DNA from: Brevundimonas sp. UBA6550 | Lineage (GTDB): Bacteria > Pseudomonadota > Alphaproteobacteria > Caulobacterales > Caulobacteraceae | Assembly: GCF_002434505.1 (NCBI RefSeq) | Contig: NZ_DJKE01000005.1 | Span: forward strand, 310,001 to 374,000 | Direction: 5' to 3' | DNA length: 64,000 nucleotides | Part shown: positions 53,588 to 63,555 of the stretch, piece by piece | How the letters are laid out: each line of letters begins with the position of its first letter | Position numbering within the stretch: the first letter of the stretch is position 1 | Made by a program: the position numbers and the translations under genes | The notes under the pieces: model-generated | Told to the model about the DNA's origin: nothing | Database searches by the model: none | The model's input: the letters and a program-made list of their open reading frames with translations, nothing else

Positions 53588-53691
53588 CGTCATCCTCGCC
53601 CTTGTGGCGAGGATCCAGACTCCCGGTGTTCGACGGTGCGCCCCGTCCTCGACGGAGTCTCTGGATCCTAGGCACAAGGCCTAGGATGACG
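53588..53691. repeat. Palindromic repeat family A, right flank of GIY-YIG gene
   Basis: A 104-bp element. Its left 40 bases are essentially identical to the solo copy at 27520. It is inverted relative to the copy at 53091-53194 and ends 28 bases before the pccB stop codon. Confidence 0.85.
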
Positions 53692-53719
53692 AGTGAAGGG
53701 GGTGCCAAAAACGCCATCC

Positions 53720-55255
53720 TCACAGCGGAATATTGTCGTGCTTCTTCCAGGGGTTCTCCTGGACCTTGTTCTTCAGCGTCCGCAGCGCCTTCACCAGCCG
53801 CCGCCTTGTTCCGTGCGGCATGATGACGTCGTCGATATAGCCCAGGCCCGCCGCCACGAAGGGGTTGGCGAACCGGTCCTTGTACTCGGCCTCGCGCGCC
53901 GCCAGGGCGGCCGGGTCGCCGGCCTCCTTGCGGAAGATGATCTCGACCGCGCCCTTGGCGCCCATGACCGCGATCTCGGCGGTGGGCCAGGCGTAGTTGA
54001 CGTCGCCGCGCAGGTGTTTCGAACTCATCACGTCATAGGCGCCGCCATAGGCCTTGCGTGTGATCAGGGTCAGTTTCGGCACCGTCGCCTCGGCATAGGC
54101 GAACAGCAGCTTAGCCCCGTGTTTGATCAGGGCGCCGTACTCCTGCTTGGTCCCCGGCATGAAGCCCGGCACGTCCACCAGCGTCACCAGCGGAATGTCG
54201 AAGGCGTCGCAGAAACGCACGAACCGCGCGGCCTTGCGGCTGCTGTCGATATCCAGCACGCCGGCCAGCACCTGGGGCTGGTTGGCGACGATCCCGACCG
54301 TCTGGCCGTCCAGACGCCCGAAGCCGGTGACGATGTTCTTGGCGAAGTCGGCGCCGATCTCGAAGAAATCGGCCTCGTCGACCACCTTCAGGATCAGCTC
54401 CTTCATGTCATAGGGCTGGTTCGGGTTGGCGGGGATCAGGGTGTCCAGCGACGGCTCGTCCCGCTCCGGCTCGTCATAGCTCTCGCGCACCGGCGGCTTT
54501 TCGCGGTTCGACAGGGGCAGGAAGCCGATCAGGCGGCGCACCTCCGACAGAGCCTCCAGATCGTTCTCGAACGCCCCATCCGCCACGCCCGACTTGCCGG
54601 CGTGGACACGGGCGCCGCCCAGATCCTCGTGGCTGACCACCTCGTTGGTGACCGTCTTCACCACGTCGGGGCCGGTCACATACATGTAGCTCGTGTCCTT
54701 CACCATGAAGATGAAGTCGGTGATGGCGGGCGAATAGACGTCGCCGCCCGCGCACGGCCCCATGATCACGCTGATCTGGGGAATGACGCCGCTGGCCAGG
54801 GTGTTCTGCAGGAAGATGTCGGCGTAGCCCGCCAGGCTCTCCACCCCCTCCTGGATCCGCGCGCCGCCCGCGTCGAACAGGCCGATGATCGGCGCGCCGG
54901 TCGTCAGGGCCATCTTCTGCAGCTTGACGATCTTGGCCGCATGGGCGCCCGACAGCGACCCGCCGAACACCGTGAAGTCCTTGGAGAAGACATAGACCAG
55001 TCGCCCGCCGATGGTGCCGCGCCCGGTCACCACCCCGTCGCCGGGGATGCGCTGGTCCTGCATGCCGAAGTCGTGGCTGCGGTGCTCCACGAACATGTCG
55101 GTCTCCTCGAAGGAGCCCTCGTCCAGCAGCACGTCGATGCGTTCGCGCGCCGTCAGCTTGCCCTTGGCGTGCTGGGCGGCGATACGCTTTTCCCCACCGC
55201 CCAGTTTGGCGGCTGCGCGACGGCGCTCCAGTTCTTCAAGGATGGCTTGGCTCAT
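53720..55255 (-). CDS. pccB: Propionyl-CoA carboxylase beta subunit
   Basis: A 511-residue carboxyltransferase: [58 protein letters not shown] in the N-half, and [15 protein letters not shown] plus [11 protein letters not shown] in the C-half. ATG at 55255 gives MSQAILEEL. Divergent from an ScfR/PccR-type regulator. Separated from pccA by the GIY-YIG unit. Confidence 0.95.
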   Translation of the reverse strand: MSQAILEELERRRAAAKLGGGEKRIAAQHAKGKLTARERIDVLLDEGSFEETDMFVEHRSHDFGMQDQRIPGDGVVTGRGTIGGRLVYVFSKDFTVFGGSLSGAHAAKIVKLQKMALTTGAPIIGLFDAGGARIQEGVESLAGYADIFLQNTLASGVIPQISVIMGPCAGGDVYSPAITDFIFMVKDTSYMYVTGPDVVKTVTNEVVSHEDLGGARVHAGKSGVADGAFENDLEALSEVRRLIGFLPLSNREKPPVRESYDEPERDEPSLDTLIPANPNQPYDMKELILKVVDEADFFEIGADFAKNIVTGFGRLDGQTVGIVANQPQVLAGVLDIDSSRKAARFVRFCDAFDIPLVTLVDVPGFMPGTKQEYGALIKHGAKLLFAYAEATVPKLTLITRKAYGGAYDVMSSKHLRGDVNYAWPTAEIAVMGAKGAVEIIFRKEAGDPAALAAREAEYKDRFANPFVAAGLGYIDDVIMPHGTRRRLVKALRTLKNKVQENPWKKHDNIPL

Positions 55256-55313
55256 GATGGATCTTCGCCTCTCGTTCGCGCAAGGCGTGGCGCCTTCATC
55301 GCAAATAGGCAAA

Positions 55314-55382
55314 CGCAACTTTGCAAAAAGTGTGGAACTGCGCGGGCTTGCAAAGGATGGCGATATGATCTGCAAAGTTGCG
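55314..55382. promoter_or_regulatory. Inverted repeat between pccB and its regulator
   Basis: CGCAACTTTGCA (55314-55325) and TGCAAAGTTGCG (55371-55382) are perfect 12-bp inverted copies, with a further half-like TTGCAAAGG in the centre (about 55348). The right arm abuts the regulator ATG at 55384, so bound protein would cover the start. TATGAT at 55364-55369 may be a -10 element. Likely operator of the adjacent regulator. Confidence 0.68.
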
Positions 55383-55383
55383 A

Positions 55384-56808
55384 ATGGCTGAGAAGCTTTT
55401 CCTGGGCGCCAAACTGCGCAAGCTGCGCGAGGCGCGCGGCTGGACGCTGGAGGCGTGCGCCGAGCGGCTGGGCCTGTCGCCGTCCTATCTGTCGCAGATC
55501 GAGACCAATCAGCGCCCGGCGACCGCGCGGGTCCTGATCGCCCTGACGCGCGCCTTCCATGTGGACGCCAGCCTGTTCGATCTGGAGGGCGACGCCCGCC
55601 TGATCGCCGACCTGCGCGAGGCGACCACCGACATCGCGGGACAGGCGGAACCGCCGACGGCCGCCGAGCTGAAACAGGCCGTCGCCAACACCCCGCGGCT
55701 GGCCCGCCAGTTCCTGGCCCTGCACCAGACCTTCCGCCGCCTGGACGAGCGGGTGAAGGCGCTGGACGACACCCTGGGCCGGGACGAACACGGCGCCAGC
55801 GTCGCCCTGTTGCCGTATGAGGAGGTGCGCGACTTCTTCCACTATCGCGACAACTATATCGACGCCCTGGACACGGCGGCGGAAGGGCTGTCGGCCTCGG
55901 TGGCGCGCGACGGCCAGATCGAGCGGGCGCTGGAGACGGTGCTGGCCGATCTGCATGGCGTGCGGGTGGTCGATGTCGCGGGCCAGGCGGCGTTGCGACG
56001 GTACGATCCCGCCAGCCGGGTGCTGACGCTGGACGCCTGGCAACCCGGCGCGACCCGGTCGTTCCAGCTGGCGCACCAACTGGCCCTGCTGTCGTTCCGT
56101 GATCTGATCGAGACGGAGCTGGACCAGGCCGCCTTCCGCACCCAGGCGGCGCGCGACGTGGCCCGCGTGGGCCTGGCCAACTATGCGGCCGGCGCCCTGC
56201 TCTTGCCCTATCGCGCCTTCCTAGAGGCGGCGCGCGAGGAGAAGCACGACATCGACCGGCTGCGGACCCGTTTCCAGGTCAGTTTCGAACAGGTCTGCCA
56301 CCGCCTTTCGACCCTGCAGAAGCCCGGCTGGCGCGGCGTGCCCTTCTATTTCGCCCGCGTGGACATGGCCGGGAACATCACCAAGCGGCACAGCGCGACG
56401 CGGTTCCAGTTCGCCCGTTTCGGCGGCGCCTGCCCCCTGTGGAACGTACATGAGGCCTTCGCCGCGCCCGACCGGATCGGGGTGCAACTGGCCGAGATGC
56501 CGGATGGATCGCGCTACATCTCCATCGCCCGCAGCGTGTCCAAGCCCAGCGGCTCATACCTGGCCAACGACCGTCGCTACGCCCTGTCCCTGGGATGCGA
56601 GGTCGAACACGCCTCGGCCCTGGTCTATGCGTCGGGCCTGGATCTGAACGGCCCAGCGACGCGCATCGGCGTCAGTTGCCGCATCTGCGAGCGCACCGAC
56701 TGCACCCAGCGCGCCTTCCCGCCTATCGACCGCGCCCTGCATGTGCCCGAGAACGAGCGCGGCGTGGTCCCCTATGTGCTGGATGGCCCGCGCCCGGACC
56801 GCTATTGA
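55384..56808 (+). CDS. ScfR/PccR-family HTH regulator of propionyl-CoA carboxylase
   Basis: A 474-residue paralogue of the regulator at 26078. HTH at residues about 6-62 ([18 protein letters not shown]), a degenerate IrrE-like centre (AHQLALLSF in place of HExxH), and the C-terminal ligand domain with [12 protein letters not shown] at 55384 is chosen over the TTG two codons earlier. Divergent from pccB; PccR regulators of this family control propionyl-CoA carboxylase in Rhodobacter. Confidence 0.88.
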   Translation: MAEKLFLGAKLRKLREARGWTLEACAERLGLSPSYLSQIETNQRPATARVLIALTRAFHVDASLFDLEGDARLIADLREATTDIAGQAEPPTAAELKQAVANTPRLARQFLALHQTFRRLDERVKALDDTLGRDEHGASVALLPYEEVRDFFHYRDNYIDALDTAAEGLSASVARDGQIERALETVLADLHGVRVVDVAGQAALRRYDPASRVLTLDAWQPGATRSFQLAHQLALLSFRDLIETELDQAAFRTQAARDVARVGLANYAAGALLLPYRAFLEAAREEKHDIDRLRTRFQVSFEQVCHRLSTLQKPGWRGVPFYFARVDMAGNITKRHSATRFQFARFGGACPLWNVHEAFAAPDRIGVQLAEMPDGSRYISIARSVSKPSGSYLANDRRYALSLGCEVEHASALVYASGLDLNGPATRIGVSCRICERTDCTQRAFPPIDRALHVPENERGVVPYVLDGPRPDRY

Positions 56809-56815
56809 TCGGGGC

Positions 56816-57853
56816 ATGACCTCACATGCACCCATCGGCGTCGCCGTCGTCGGCTATGGCCTGGCGGGCCAGACCTTCCACGCCCCCCTGATCAAGGCGA
56901 CGCCCGGCCTGCGCCTGACCGCCGTCGTCTCGTCCCGGCCCGAGGCGGTTCACGCCGACCTGCCTGACGTCGAGGTCCTGCCCGATCTGGACGCCGCCCT
57001 CGCCCGCGACGACATCGGTCTGATCGTCGTCGCCACGCCCGACGCCCTGCACGCCGAACAGTCCATCGCCGCGCTGAAGGCCGGCAAGTCGGTGGTGGTC
57101 GACAAGCCCTTCGCCGCGACCCTGGCAAATGCGGAAGCCGTCGCGGCCGTCGCGCGCCATGCGACCGGCGTGTTCAGCGTGTTCCAGAACCGTCGCTGGG
57201 ACGCCGACTTCCTGACCCTGCGCCGCCTGATCGCCGAAGGCGCTCTGGGCGAAATCGCCGTGTTCGAAAGCCATTACGACCGTTTCCGCCCGACCGTCAC
57301 CGACCGCTGGAAGGACCAGCGCGACGGCGGCGTCTGGGCCGATTTGGGGCCGCATCTGATCGACCAGGCCGTGCAGTTGTTCGGGCCGCCGCTGGGCGTC
57401 TATGCCGACCTTCAGGCCCAGCGTCGGGGAGCCACGGCCATCGACTACGCCCACGTCCTGCTGCGCTATGACCGGCTGCGGGTCATCCTGAACATGAGCC
57501 ACCTCGCCGCCGAGGCCAGCCTCCGCTACGTCGTGCACGGCGACGGCGGCAGTTTCGTCAAACATGGGCTGGACGCCCAGGAGGCTCAGTCCAAGGCGGG
57601 TCTGCGTCCCGGCGACCCGGACTGGGGCGTCGATCCCTCGCCCGGCGTGCTGACGAAACAGATCGACGGCCGCCCAGTCCACACCACGCCGACGCCCGAA
57701 CGCGGCGACTATCCGGCCTTCTACACCGCGATGCGCGACGCGGTCCGGGGCGAGGGTCCGCCGCCCGTCCCCGCCGAACAGGCCCTGATGACGATGCGGA
57801 TCATCGACGCGGGCCTGCGCAGCGCGGCGGAACGGCGCGAGATCGCGCTTTAG
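56816..57853 (+). CDS. Gfo/Idh/MocA family oxidoreductase
   Basis: A 345-residue NAD(P)-dependent oxidoreductase. Rossmann motif VVGYGLAGQTFHAPLI, VDKPFAAT with catalytic Lys, and GGVWADLGPHLIDQAVQLFG (His of the family). Substrate unknown, probably a sugar or cyclitol. It follows the regulator by 7 bases, and its stop overlaps the converging pyk gene by 4 bases. Confidence 0.9.
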   Translation: MTSHAPIGVAVVGYGLAGQTFHAPLIKATPGLRLTAVVSSRPEAVHADLPDVEVLPDLDAALARDDIGLIVVATPDALHAEQSIAALKAGKSVVVDKPFAATLANAEAVAAVARHATGVFSVFQNRRWDADFLTLRRLIAEGALGEIAVFESHYDRFRPTVTDRWKDQRDGGVWADLGPHLIDQAVQLFGPPLGVYADLQAQRRGATAIDYAHVLLRYDRLRVILNMSHLAAEASLRYVVHGDGGSFVKHGLDAQEAQSKAGLRPGDPDWGVDPSPGVLTKQIDGRPVHTTPTPERGDYPAFYTAMRDAVRGEGPPPVPAEQALMTMRIIDAGLRSAAERREIAL

Positions 57854-59295
57854 CCCTTCTTGCGTCCCTTCGACGTCGCCGCCGGCGCATGGGCCAGTCG
57901 CAGCAGATTGGCCGCCCCCGGCGCGCCGAAGGGCGTGCCGGCCAGGATCAGGATGCGCTGGCCCGGATCGGCCAGGCCATATCGCACGGCGCTGTTCACC
58001 GCATCGTCGGTGACCGCCTCCAGCGAGTCCGGCTGATCGCCCAGGCGCGGCTCCAATCCCCACACTAGGGCCAGCCGGCGCGCGGTGTTGGGGTTGGGGG
58101 TCAGCACCAGGATCGCCTTCAGCGGCCGCTCGCGCGCCATGCGCCGCGCCGTGCCGCCCAGGGTCGTGAACACCACCAGACAGCCGGTCGAGGGGGCGTT
58201 GGCGGCCATGGCCGCGGCGCCGACCAGGGCGTCCACGTCATGTTCGTCCATGCCGGCGTGTTCGGCGCCCATCAGGCTGGGCCACATCGGATCGCGTTCG
58301 ACCCGCTCGATGATCCGGCTCATGATGCTGACGGATTCCAGCGGATAATCGCCCGAGGCCGTCTCGGCCGACAGCATCAGGGCGTCGGCGCCCTCATAGA
58401 CCGCATTGGCCACGTCGGTCGCCTCGGCGCGGGTCGGGGCCGGGGCGCTGGTCATGGATTCCAGCATCTGGGTCGCCACGATCACCGGCACGCCGCGATT
58501 GCGGGCCGCGCGCACGATCTGTTTCTGCGCCACCGGCACGTCCTCGGGGTCCAGTTCGACGCCCAGGTCGCCGCGCGCCACCATGACCCCGTCGCAATAG
58601 TCGAGAATGGCCTCCAGATCGGCCAGGGCCGCCGGCTTCTCGATCTTGGCCAGGCACGCCGCCTGGCCGTTCACGATCCGCTTCAGCTCGGCCATGTCCT
58701 CGGGCTTCTGCACGAAGCTGAGCGCCACCCAATCCACCCCCATCCGCAGGGCGAAGGCCAGGTCCTCGCGGTCCTTGGGCGTCAGGGCCGACACAGGAAT
58801 CACCGCCTCCGGCACCGCGACGCCCTTGCGGTCCGACAGTTTGGAGCCGCTCTCGACCGTCACATCGGCCCAGTCGTCGGCGCGCTCGCCCACGCGCAGC
58901 CGCACCCGGCCATCGTCCAGCAGCAGCAGCATGCCGGGGCGCAGGGCCTTGAAGATTTCCGGGTGCGGCATCTGCACCCGCGTCGCGTCGCCCGGCGTGG
59001 GGTCCAGGTCGAAGCGCATGGTGTGGCCCGGCTTGACTGATATTTCCACGTCCTTGAACCGGCCCAGCCGCAGCTTTGGCCCCTGCAGGTCGGCCAGCAC
59101 GCCCAGCGGACGCTGCAACGCCATTTCGGCGCCGCGCACGGCCTTCAGGGCGGCGGCGTGATCGTCGTGCGACCCGTGGCTGAAGTTCAGGCGGAACACA
59201 TCGACCCCGGCCTGCGCCAGCGCCTTGACGGTGCTGGGCGCGCGGCTTGCAGGGCCCAGGGTCGCGACGATGCGGGCGCGGCGAGCTCGGTTCAT
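57850..59295 (-). CDS. pyk: Pyruvate kinase
   Basis: A 481-residue enzyme: ATLGPASR, RLNFSHGSH (Mg/K site), KIEKPAAL (catalytic Lys), VMVARGDLGVEL, and TASGDYPLESV. Last step of glycolysis. ATG at 59295 gives the typical MNRARRARIVATLG. Full length. Confidence 0.95.
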   Translation of the reverse strand: MNRARRARIVATLGPASRAPSTVKALAQAGVDVFRLNFSHGSHDDHAAALKAVRGAEMALQRPLGVLADLQGPKLRLGRFKDVEISVKPGHTMRFDLDPTPGDATRVQMPHPEIFKALRPGMLLLLDDGRVRLRVGERADDWADVTVESGSKLSDRKGVAVPEAVIPVSALTPKDREDLAFALRMGVDWVALSFVQKPEDMAELKRIVNGQAACLAKIEKPAALADLEAILDYCDGVMVARGDLGVELDPEDVPVAQKQIVRAARNRGVPVIVATQMLESMTSAPAPTRAEATDVANAVYEGADALMLSAETASGDYPLESVSIMSRIIERVERDPMWPSLMGAEHAGMDEHDVDALVGAAAMAANAPSTGCLVVFTTLGGTARRMARERPLKAILVLTPNPNTARRLALVWGLEPRLGDQPDSLEAVTDDAVNSAVRYGLADPGQRILILAGTPFGAPGAANLLRLAHAPAATSKGRKKG

Positions 59296-59410
59296 GAACG
59301 TTTCCTATTGGCCGTCTGGGGCGATTTGTCCCTTACTGCCCACGAAACGCGCCGCGCGTAAGACCGCCTTCCCCTCGGGAAACACGAGTTTACGGCGTCG
59401 TCACAGAAGT

Positions 59411-61138
59411 TTACCGGGCAGGCGTCAACGCCGTCGCCGGACACTCCGCAACGGCGAACCCGTTCAGATCGATGCAGCGGCCCTCCACCTGGGGGGCTGG
59501 AACGCCGATCAGGTGCGCCAGGGTCGGGGCGATGTCGATGGTGCGGATCGGCAGGAAACGTTCCTCGCCATGCGCGCCGGGCCACCAGAAGATGATCGGC
59601 ACGCGGCGGTCGAACTCGAACGGGGTGCCGTGGCCGCTGAGGGTTCCGCCGACGCGGCCGCCGCCGTTGACGTTCTGAGCCAGGGCGAACTGGATGTCGG
59701 GCGAGCGTTCGGCGACCGTCGACAGGCGCATCCGCTCGCGGATCGTCATCATCTCGGGCTGGCGGGTGTCGGGGATCGGTTCGGCCAGAAGCCGGTCGCG
59801 GGTCTCGGCGAAGGCGACGTCAGGCAGTCGGCGCAGCATCTCGACCGCCGCCTCGGCGACCTGGGTCCGAAGGGGATCGGGCAAGGACTTGTGTTCGGCG
59901 TCGGCGACCATCAGGCCGCTGCCGCCCGCCTGCAACGGATCGACCGGCAGGTTGAAGCGGGTCTTCAGCGCCGTATTGACCGCCTGGATCGCATCGGTAT
60001 CCAGCCGGCGCGCGTGCGGATAGCCATGGGCGTGCAGACGTTCGACGAAGTCCGACCCGCCGTGATCGGCCGTCAGCACCACCAGGGCGCCGCCCGGAAC
60101 CTGGGCCAGCTTGTCCAGGAAGGCGCCCAGCGCCACGTCCAGACGGTGCATCTGTTCGCACATCTCAGGCCCCTGGGTGCCGTAGGCGTGACCGATGCGG
60201 TCGGTCGCCGACAGGCTGACGCCCAGCATGTCCGTCGCGGCGCCCTGCCCCAGCTTCTGCGTATCCAGCAGATATTCGGCGGCCTTCAGCGTCTGTTCGT
60301 CCAGCAGCGGCGTGTTGTCGAACGCCAGCTTGGCCGGCGGCAGCTGCGAATGGAAGGTCTGGCCGCGAATGGTCCAGTCGCCGGCCAGGGCGCGGCACTC
60401 GCCGTTCTGATAGTCCCAGGTCACGGGATTGGCGGCCAGCCAGGCGTTGAAGGCGCGGTTGAAGCCCACGACCGGCGCCAGTCGGCTCTCCGCCGTCTGC
60501 CCCGGCTCGACATAGGTGGTCAGGCCGAAGCCTTCGGTGAACCAGAAGGCCTGACCCTGATGGCCGGCCAGATTGATGGCCCCGCGATCCTTGCCCGATA
60601 CGCCGAACACCTTGCTCTCGGGGCTGACGGCCTTCAGCCAGTCGCCGAGCGTCGTGGCCTGAAGCTGCTCGGTCCCGACCGGGCCGTTGTCGGTGTCGTC
60701 GCGGCCATGGGCCAGATGGTTGCGCGCCGAGGCCAGGCAATAGACCTCCTTGCCCGTCCTGGCGTCGATCCAGTCGTTGGCGGGGATGCCCGTCTCCACC
60801 GGGTGCATTCCGGTCAGGATGGTGGAATGGCCGGGGCAGGTCTCGGTCAGGCCGTGGGTCTGATAGCCGTTGATCGACACCAGCCCCTGATCGGCCATGC
60901 GGCGCAGACCGCCGGTGAAGCGACCGCGATACTGGTCGAACAGATTGGCGCTGAACTGATCCACGACGACGGTCACGATCAGCTTGGGCGGCGCCAGGGC
61001 CGCAGCCGACGCCTGGGGCGCCGGGCTCTGGGGCGCGGCGACCCGAGCCTGGACGACGCCCGTCATCGACAGGGCGGCCAGCACGGCCAGGGCGGCGTTG
61101 CGCGACACGGACCGGGCCCAGGGCTTGATCGACGACAT
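59411..61138 (-). CDS. Alkaline-phosphatase-superfamily phosphohydrolase (PafA-like)
   Basis: A 575-residue exported enzyme. Signal peptide to about residue 32, metal Asp in TVVVDQFS, nucleophile Thr in HGLTETCPGHSTILTG, and zinc ligands in SATDRIGHAYG and LTADHGG. This set fits the PafA group of periplasmic phosphomonoesterases rather than PhoA. ATG at 61138 is preferred over an upstream TTG. Confidence 0.88.
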   Translation of the reverse strand: MSSIKPWARSVSRNAALAVLAALSMTGVVQARVAAPQSPAPQASAAALAPPKLIVTVVVDQFSANLFDQYRGRFTGGLRRMADQGLVSINGYQTHGLTETCPGHSTILTGMHPVETGIPANDWIDARTGKEVYCLASARNHLAHGRDDTDNGPVGTEQLQATTLGDWLKAVSPESKVFGVSGKDRGAINLAGHQGQAFWFTEGFGLTTYVEPGQTAESRLAPVVGFNRAFNAWLAANPVTWDYQNGECRALAGDWTIRGQTFHSQLPPAKLAFDNTPLLDEQTLKAAEYLLDTQKLGQGAATDMLGVSLSATDRIGHAYGTQGPEMCEQMHRLDVALGAFLDKLAQVPGGALVVLTADHGGSDFVERLHAHGYPHARRLDTDAIQAVNTALKTRFNLPVDPLQAGGSGLMVADAEHKSLPDPLRTQVAEAAVEMLRRLPDVAFAETRDRLLAEPIPDTRQPEMMTIRERMRLSTVAERSPDIQFALAQNVNGGGRVGGTLSGHGTPFEFDRRVPIIFWWPGAHGEERFLPIRTIDIAPTLAHLIGVPAPQVEGRCIDLNGFAVAECPATALTPAR

Positions 61139-61223
61139 GACAGGACACTCCAACGACAGGCAGGCGGCCTCTAGCGGCTGCGGATTGCATCTGAATGACA
61201 GGCGCCGAGGGACAGGCCCGGCC

Positions 61224-62168
61224 CTAATGCGATTCCTTGCCGCGCAGGCGACCGATCTGATGGACGATCAGGACGACCAGACCGCCCACGATCAGACCGA
61301 CGACCGCCGACGCGACCGCCGTCGTCAGCCACCCCGTCACCGGGCCAAACGGCCCGGTCGCAGCCGCGACCGCGTGCGACAGATGCTCCAGCGGCACGGC
61401 GGGCCAATGCATCCCCAGCGTATGGGAGCCGTGCACCAGGATGCCGCCGCCGACCCACAGCATGGCCGCCGTGCCGATCACCGACAGGGCGCTCATCACC
61501 ACGGGCATCCCCTTAACCAGCCCCCGCCCCAGGCCGCGCACCCCGCCGTTGTCGCGGCGCGCCAGCACCAGGCCGATGTCGTCCATCTTCACGATCAGGC
61601 CGACCGCGCCATAGACGGCGATGGTCATGGCCACGCCGACCACGACCAGCACCGCCGCCTGGGTCAGGATCGGCTGGGCGGCCACGTCGGCCAGGGCGAT
61701 GGCCATGATCTCGGCCGACAGGATCAGGTCGGTCCGCACCGCGCCCGAGACGGTGGTCTTTTCCAGCGCGGCGGCGTCACCGGTCTGGACCGCCGCCTCG
61801 TCATGGCCGCCGTGACCAAAGGCCTCCAGCAGTTTCTCGGCGCCCTCGAAACACAGATAGGTCCCGCCGCACATCAGGATGGGCGTGATGGCCCAGGGCG
61901 CGAAGGCGCTGAGCAGCAGCGCCGCCGGCAGGATGATGATCAGCTTGTTGCGAAACGACCCCAGGGCGATCTTGCCGATGATCGGCAGCTCGCGGCTGGG
62001 CGACAGGCCGGTGACGTAGCGCGGCGTCACCGCCGCATCGTCCACCACCACCCCGGCCGCCTTGGTCGAGGCCTTGCCCGCCGCCGCGCCCACATCGTCC
62101 AGCGAGGCGGCGGCCAGTTTGGCGATGCCGGCGACATCGTCCAGCAGCGCGATCAATCCAGAGGGCAT
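61224..62168 (-). CDS. DUF808 family membrane protein (YedI-like)
   Basis: A 314-residue integral membrane protein: N-terminal GLIALLDDVAGIAKLAA, then RELPIIGKIALGS and at least five helices (about residues 75-310). Matches the DUF808/YedI family, whose function is unknown. ATG start, full length. Confidence 0.9.
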   Translation of the reverse strand: MPSGLIALLDDVAGIAKLAAASLDDVGAAAGKASTKAAGVVVDDAAVTPRYVTGLSPSRELPIIGKIALGSFRNKLIIILPAALLLSAFAPWAITPILMCGGTYLCFEGAEKLLEAFGHGGHDEAAVQTGDAAALEKTTVSGAVRTDLILSAEIMAIALADVAAQPILTQAAVLVVVGVAMTIAVYGAVGLIVKMDDIGLVLARRDNGGVRGLGRGLVKGMPVVMSALSVIGTAAMLWVGGGILVHGSHTLGMHWPAVPLEHLSHAVAAATGPFGPVTGWLTTAVASAVVGLIVGGLVVLIVHQIGRLRGKESH

Positions 62169-62174
62169 GGTCGA

Positions 62175-63383
62175 TCAGTCTTCCCGGCTGGGCGGCACAT
62201 TGACGCCCTGCGATTTCAGATAGGCCTTCACGTTGCGCGCGGCCTGGCGGATGCGCTGCTCGTTCTCGACCATGGCGATGCGCACGAAGCCCTCGCCGTT
62301 CTCGCCATAGCCGACGCCCGCCGCCACCGCGACCTTGGCGTGGGTCAGCAACTGCTTGGAGAACTCAAGACTGCCCAGATGCTTCAGCGCCGGCGGCAGG
62401 GGCGCCCAGGCGAACATGGAGGCGGCGGGCTTGGGAATGTCCCAGCCCGCGCGGCCGAAGCTGTCGATCAGCACGTCGCGGCGGCGGTGATAGAGCTGAC
62501 GGTTCTGCTCCACGATGTCCTGCGGCCCGTTCAGCGCCGCGCACGCCGCCGCCTGGATCGGGGTGAAGGCGCCGTAGTCGAGATAGGATTTCACCCGCGT
62601 CATGGCCGCGATCAGCTTCTTGTTGCCGACCGCGAACCCCATCCGCCAGCCGGCCATGCTGTAGGTCTTGGACAGGGAGGTGAATTCGATCGCCACGTCC
62701 TTGGCGCCCGGAACCTGCAGGATCGAGACCGTCGGCTTGCCGTCGTAATACAGCTCCGAATAGGCCAGGTCGCTGATGATCCACAGGTCGTTGGCCTTGG
62801 CGAAGTCCACGACCCGCTCATAGAAGTCCAGGTCCACCGTCTCGGCCGTCGGGTTCGACGGATAGTTCATCACCAGGATCTTGGGCCGCGGCACGGTGAA
62901 GGCCATGGCCCGCTCCAGCGCCTCGAAATATTTCTCGTCCGGCGTGGTCGGCACGCTGCGGATCGCGGCCCCGGCGATGATGAAGCCGAAGGTGTGGATC
63001 GGATAGGACGGATTGGGCGCCAGGATCACGTCGCCCGGCTCGGTGATGGCGGTGGCCAGGCTGGCCAGACCTTCCTTGGAGCCCATGGTGACGATCACCT
63101 CGGTCTCGGGATCGACGTCGACGCCGAAGCGGCGGCCGTAATAGTTGGCCTGGGCGCGGCGCAGACCGGGAATGCCTTTGGACTGGGAATAGCCGTGGGC
63201 GTCGGGCTTCCTGGCGACTTCGATCAGCTTGTCGATGACGTGCTGAGGCGGCGGCAGGTCGGGGTTGCCCATCCCCAAGTCGATCACATCCTCGCCCGCT
63301 GCGCGTGCGGCCGCTCGCATCGCATTGGTCTCGGCGATGACATAGGGCGGCAACCGCTTCATGCGGTAGAATTCTTCGGACAT
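62175..63383 (-). CDS. Class I/II PLP aminotransferase (AlaC-like)
   Basis: A 402-residue aminotransferase with the MGNPDLPPPQHVIDKL start, NPSYPIHTFGF, NYPSNPTAETV and the PLP Lys239 in TSLSKTYSMAGWRMGF. Members of this group act as alanine-glutamate or LL-diaminopimelate-like aminotransferases; AlaC is the nearest type I recognise. Substrate is inference. Confidence 0.88.
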   Translation of the reverse strand: MSEEFYRMKRLPPYVIAETNAMRAAARAAGEDVIDLGMGNPDLPPPQHVIDKLIEVARKPDAHGYSQSKGIPGLRRAQANYYGRRFGVDVDPETEVIVTMGSKEGLASLATAITEPGDVILAPNPSYPIHTFGFIIAGAAIRSVPTTPDEKYFEALERAMAFTVPRPKILVMNYPSNPTAETVDLDFYERVVDFAKANDLWIISDLAYSELYYDGKPTVSILQVPGAKDVAIEFTSLSKTYSMAGWRMGFAVGNKKLIAAMTRVKSYLDYGAFTPIQAAACAALNGPQDIVEQNRQLYHRRRDVLIDSFGRAGWDIPKPAASMFAWAPLPPALKHLGSLEFSKQLLTHAKVAVAAGVGYGENGEGFVRIAMVENEQRIRQAARNVKAYLKSQGVNVPPSRED

Positions 63384-63555
63384 GACTGGCTCGTCGTTCG
63401 GGGTGTGGGCCTATGAATGGCCTGCCAAGCGATTAGCGCGCCTGCGACCGCCCGCACCAGCGCGAAAGGCGGTTTTTGCCTCCGATCACGACGAAATCCC
63501 CAACCGCGCGCACGATGCGCGCCGAAAGCGCGCCCTGCCCGCGTCGATCCGGGCG

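Noticed and set aside
53076..53723. A 215-codon minus-strand frame across the GIY-YIG unit.
   Set aside because: It runs through both palindromic repeats and opposite the nuclease gene, whose motifs are complete on the plus strand.
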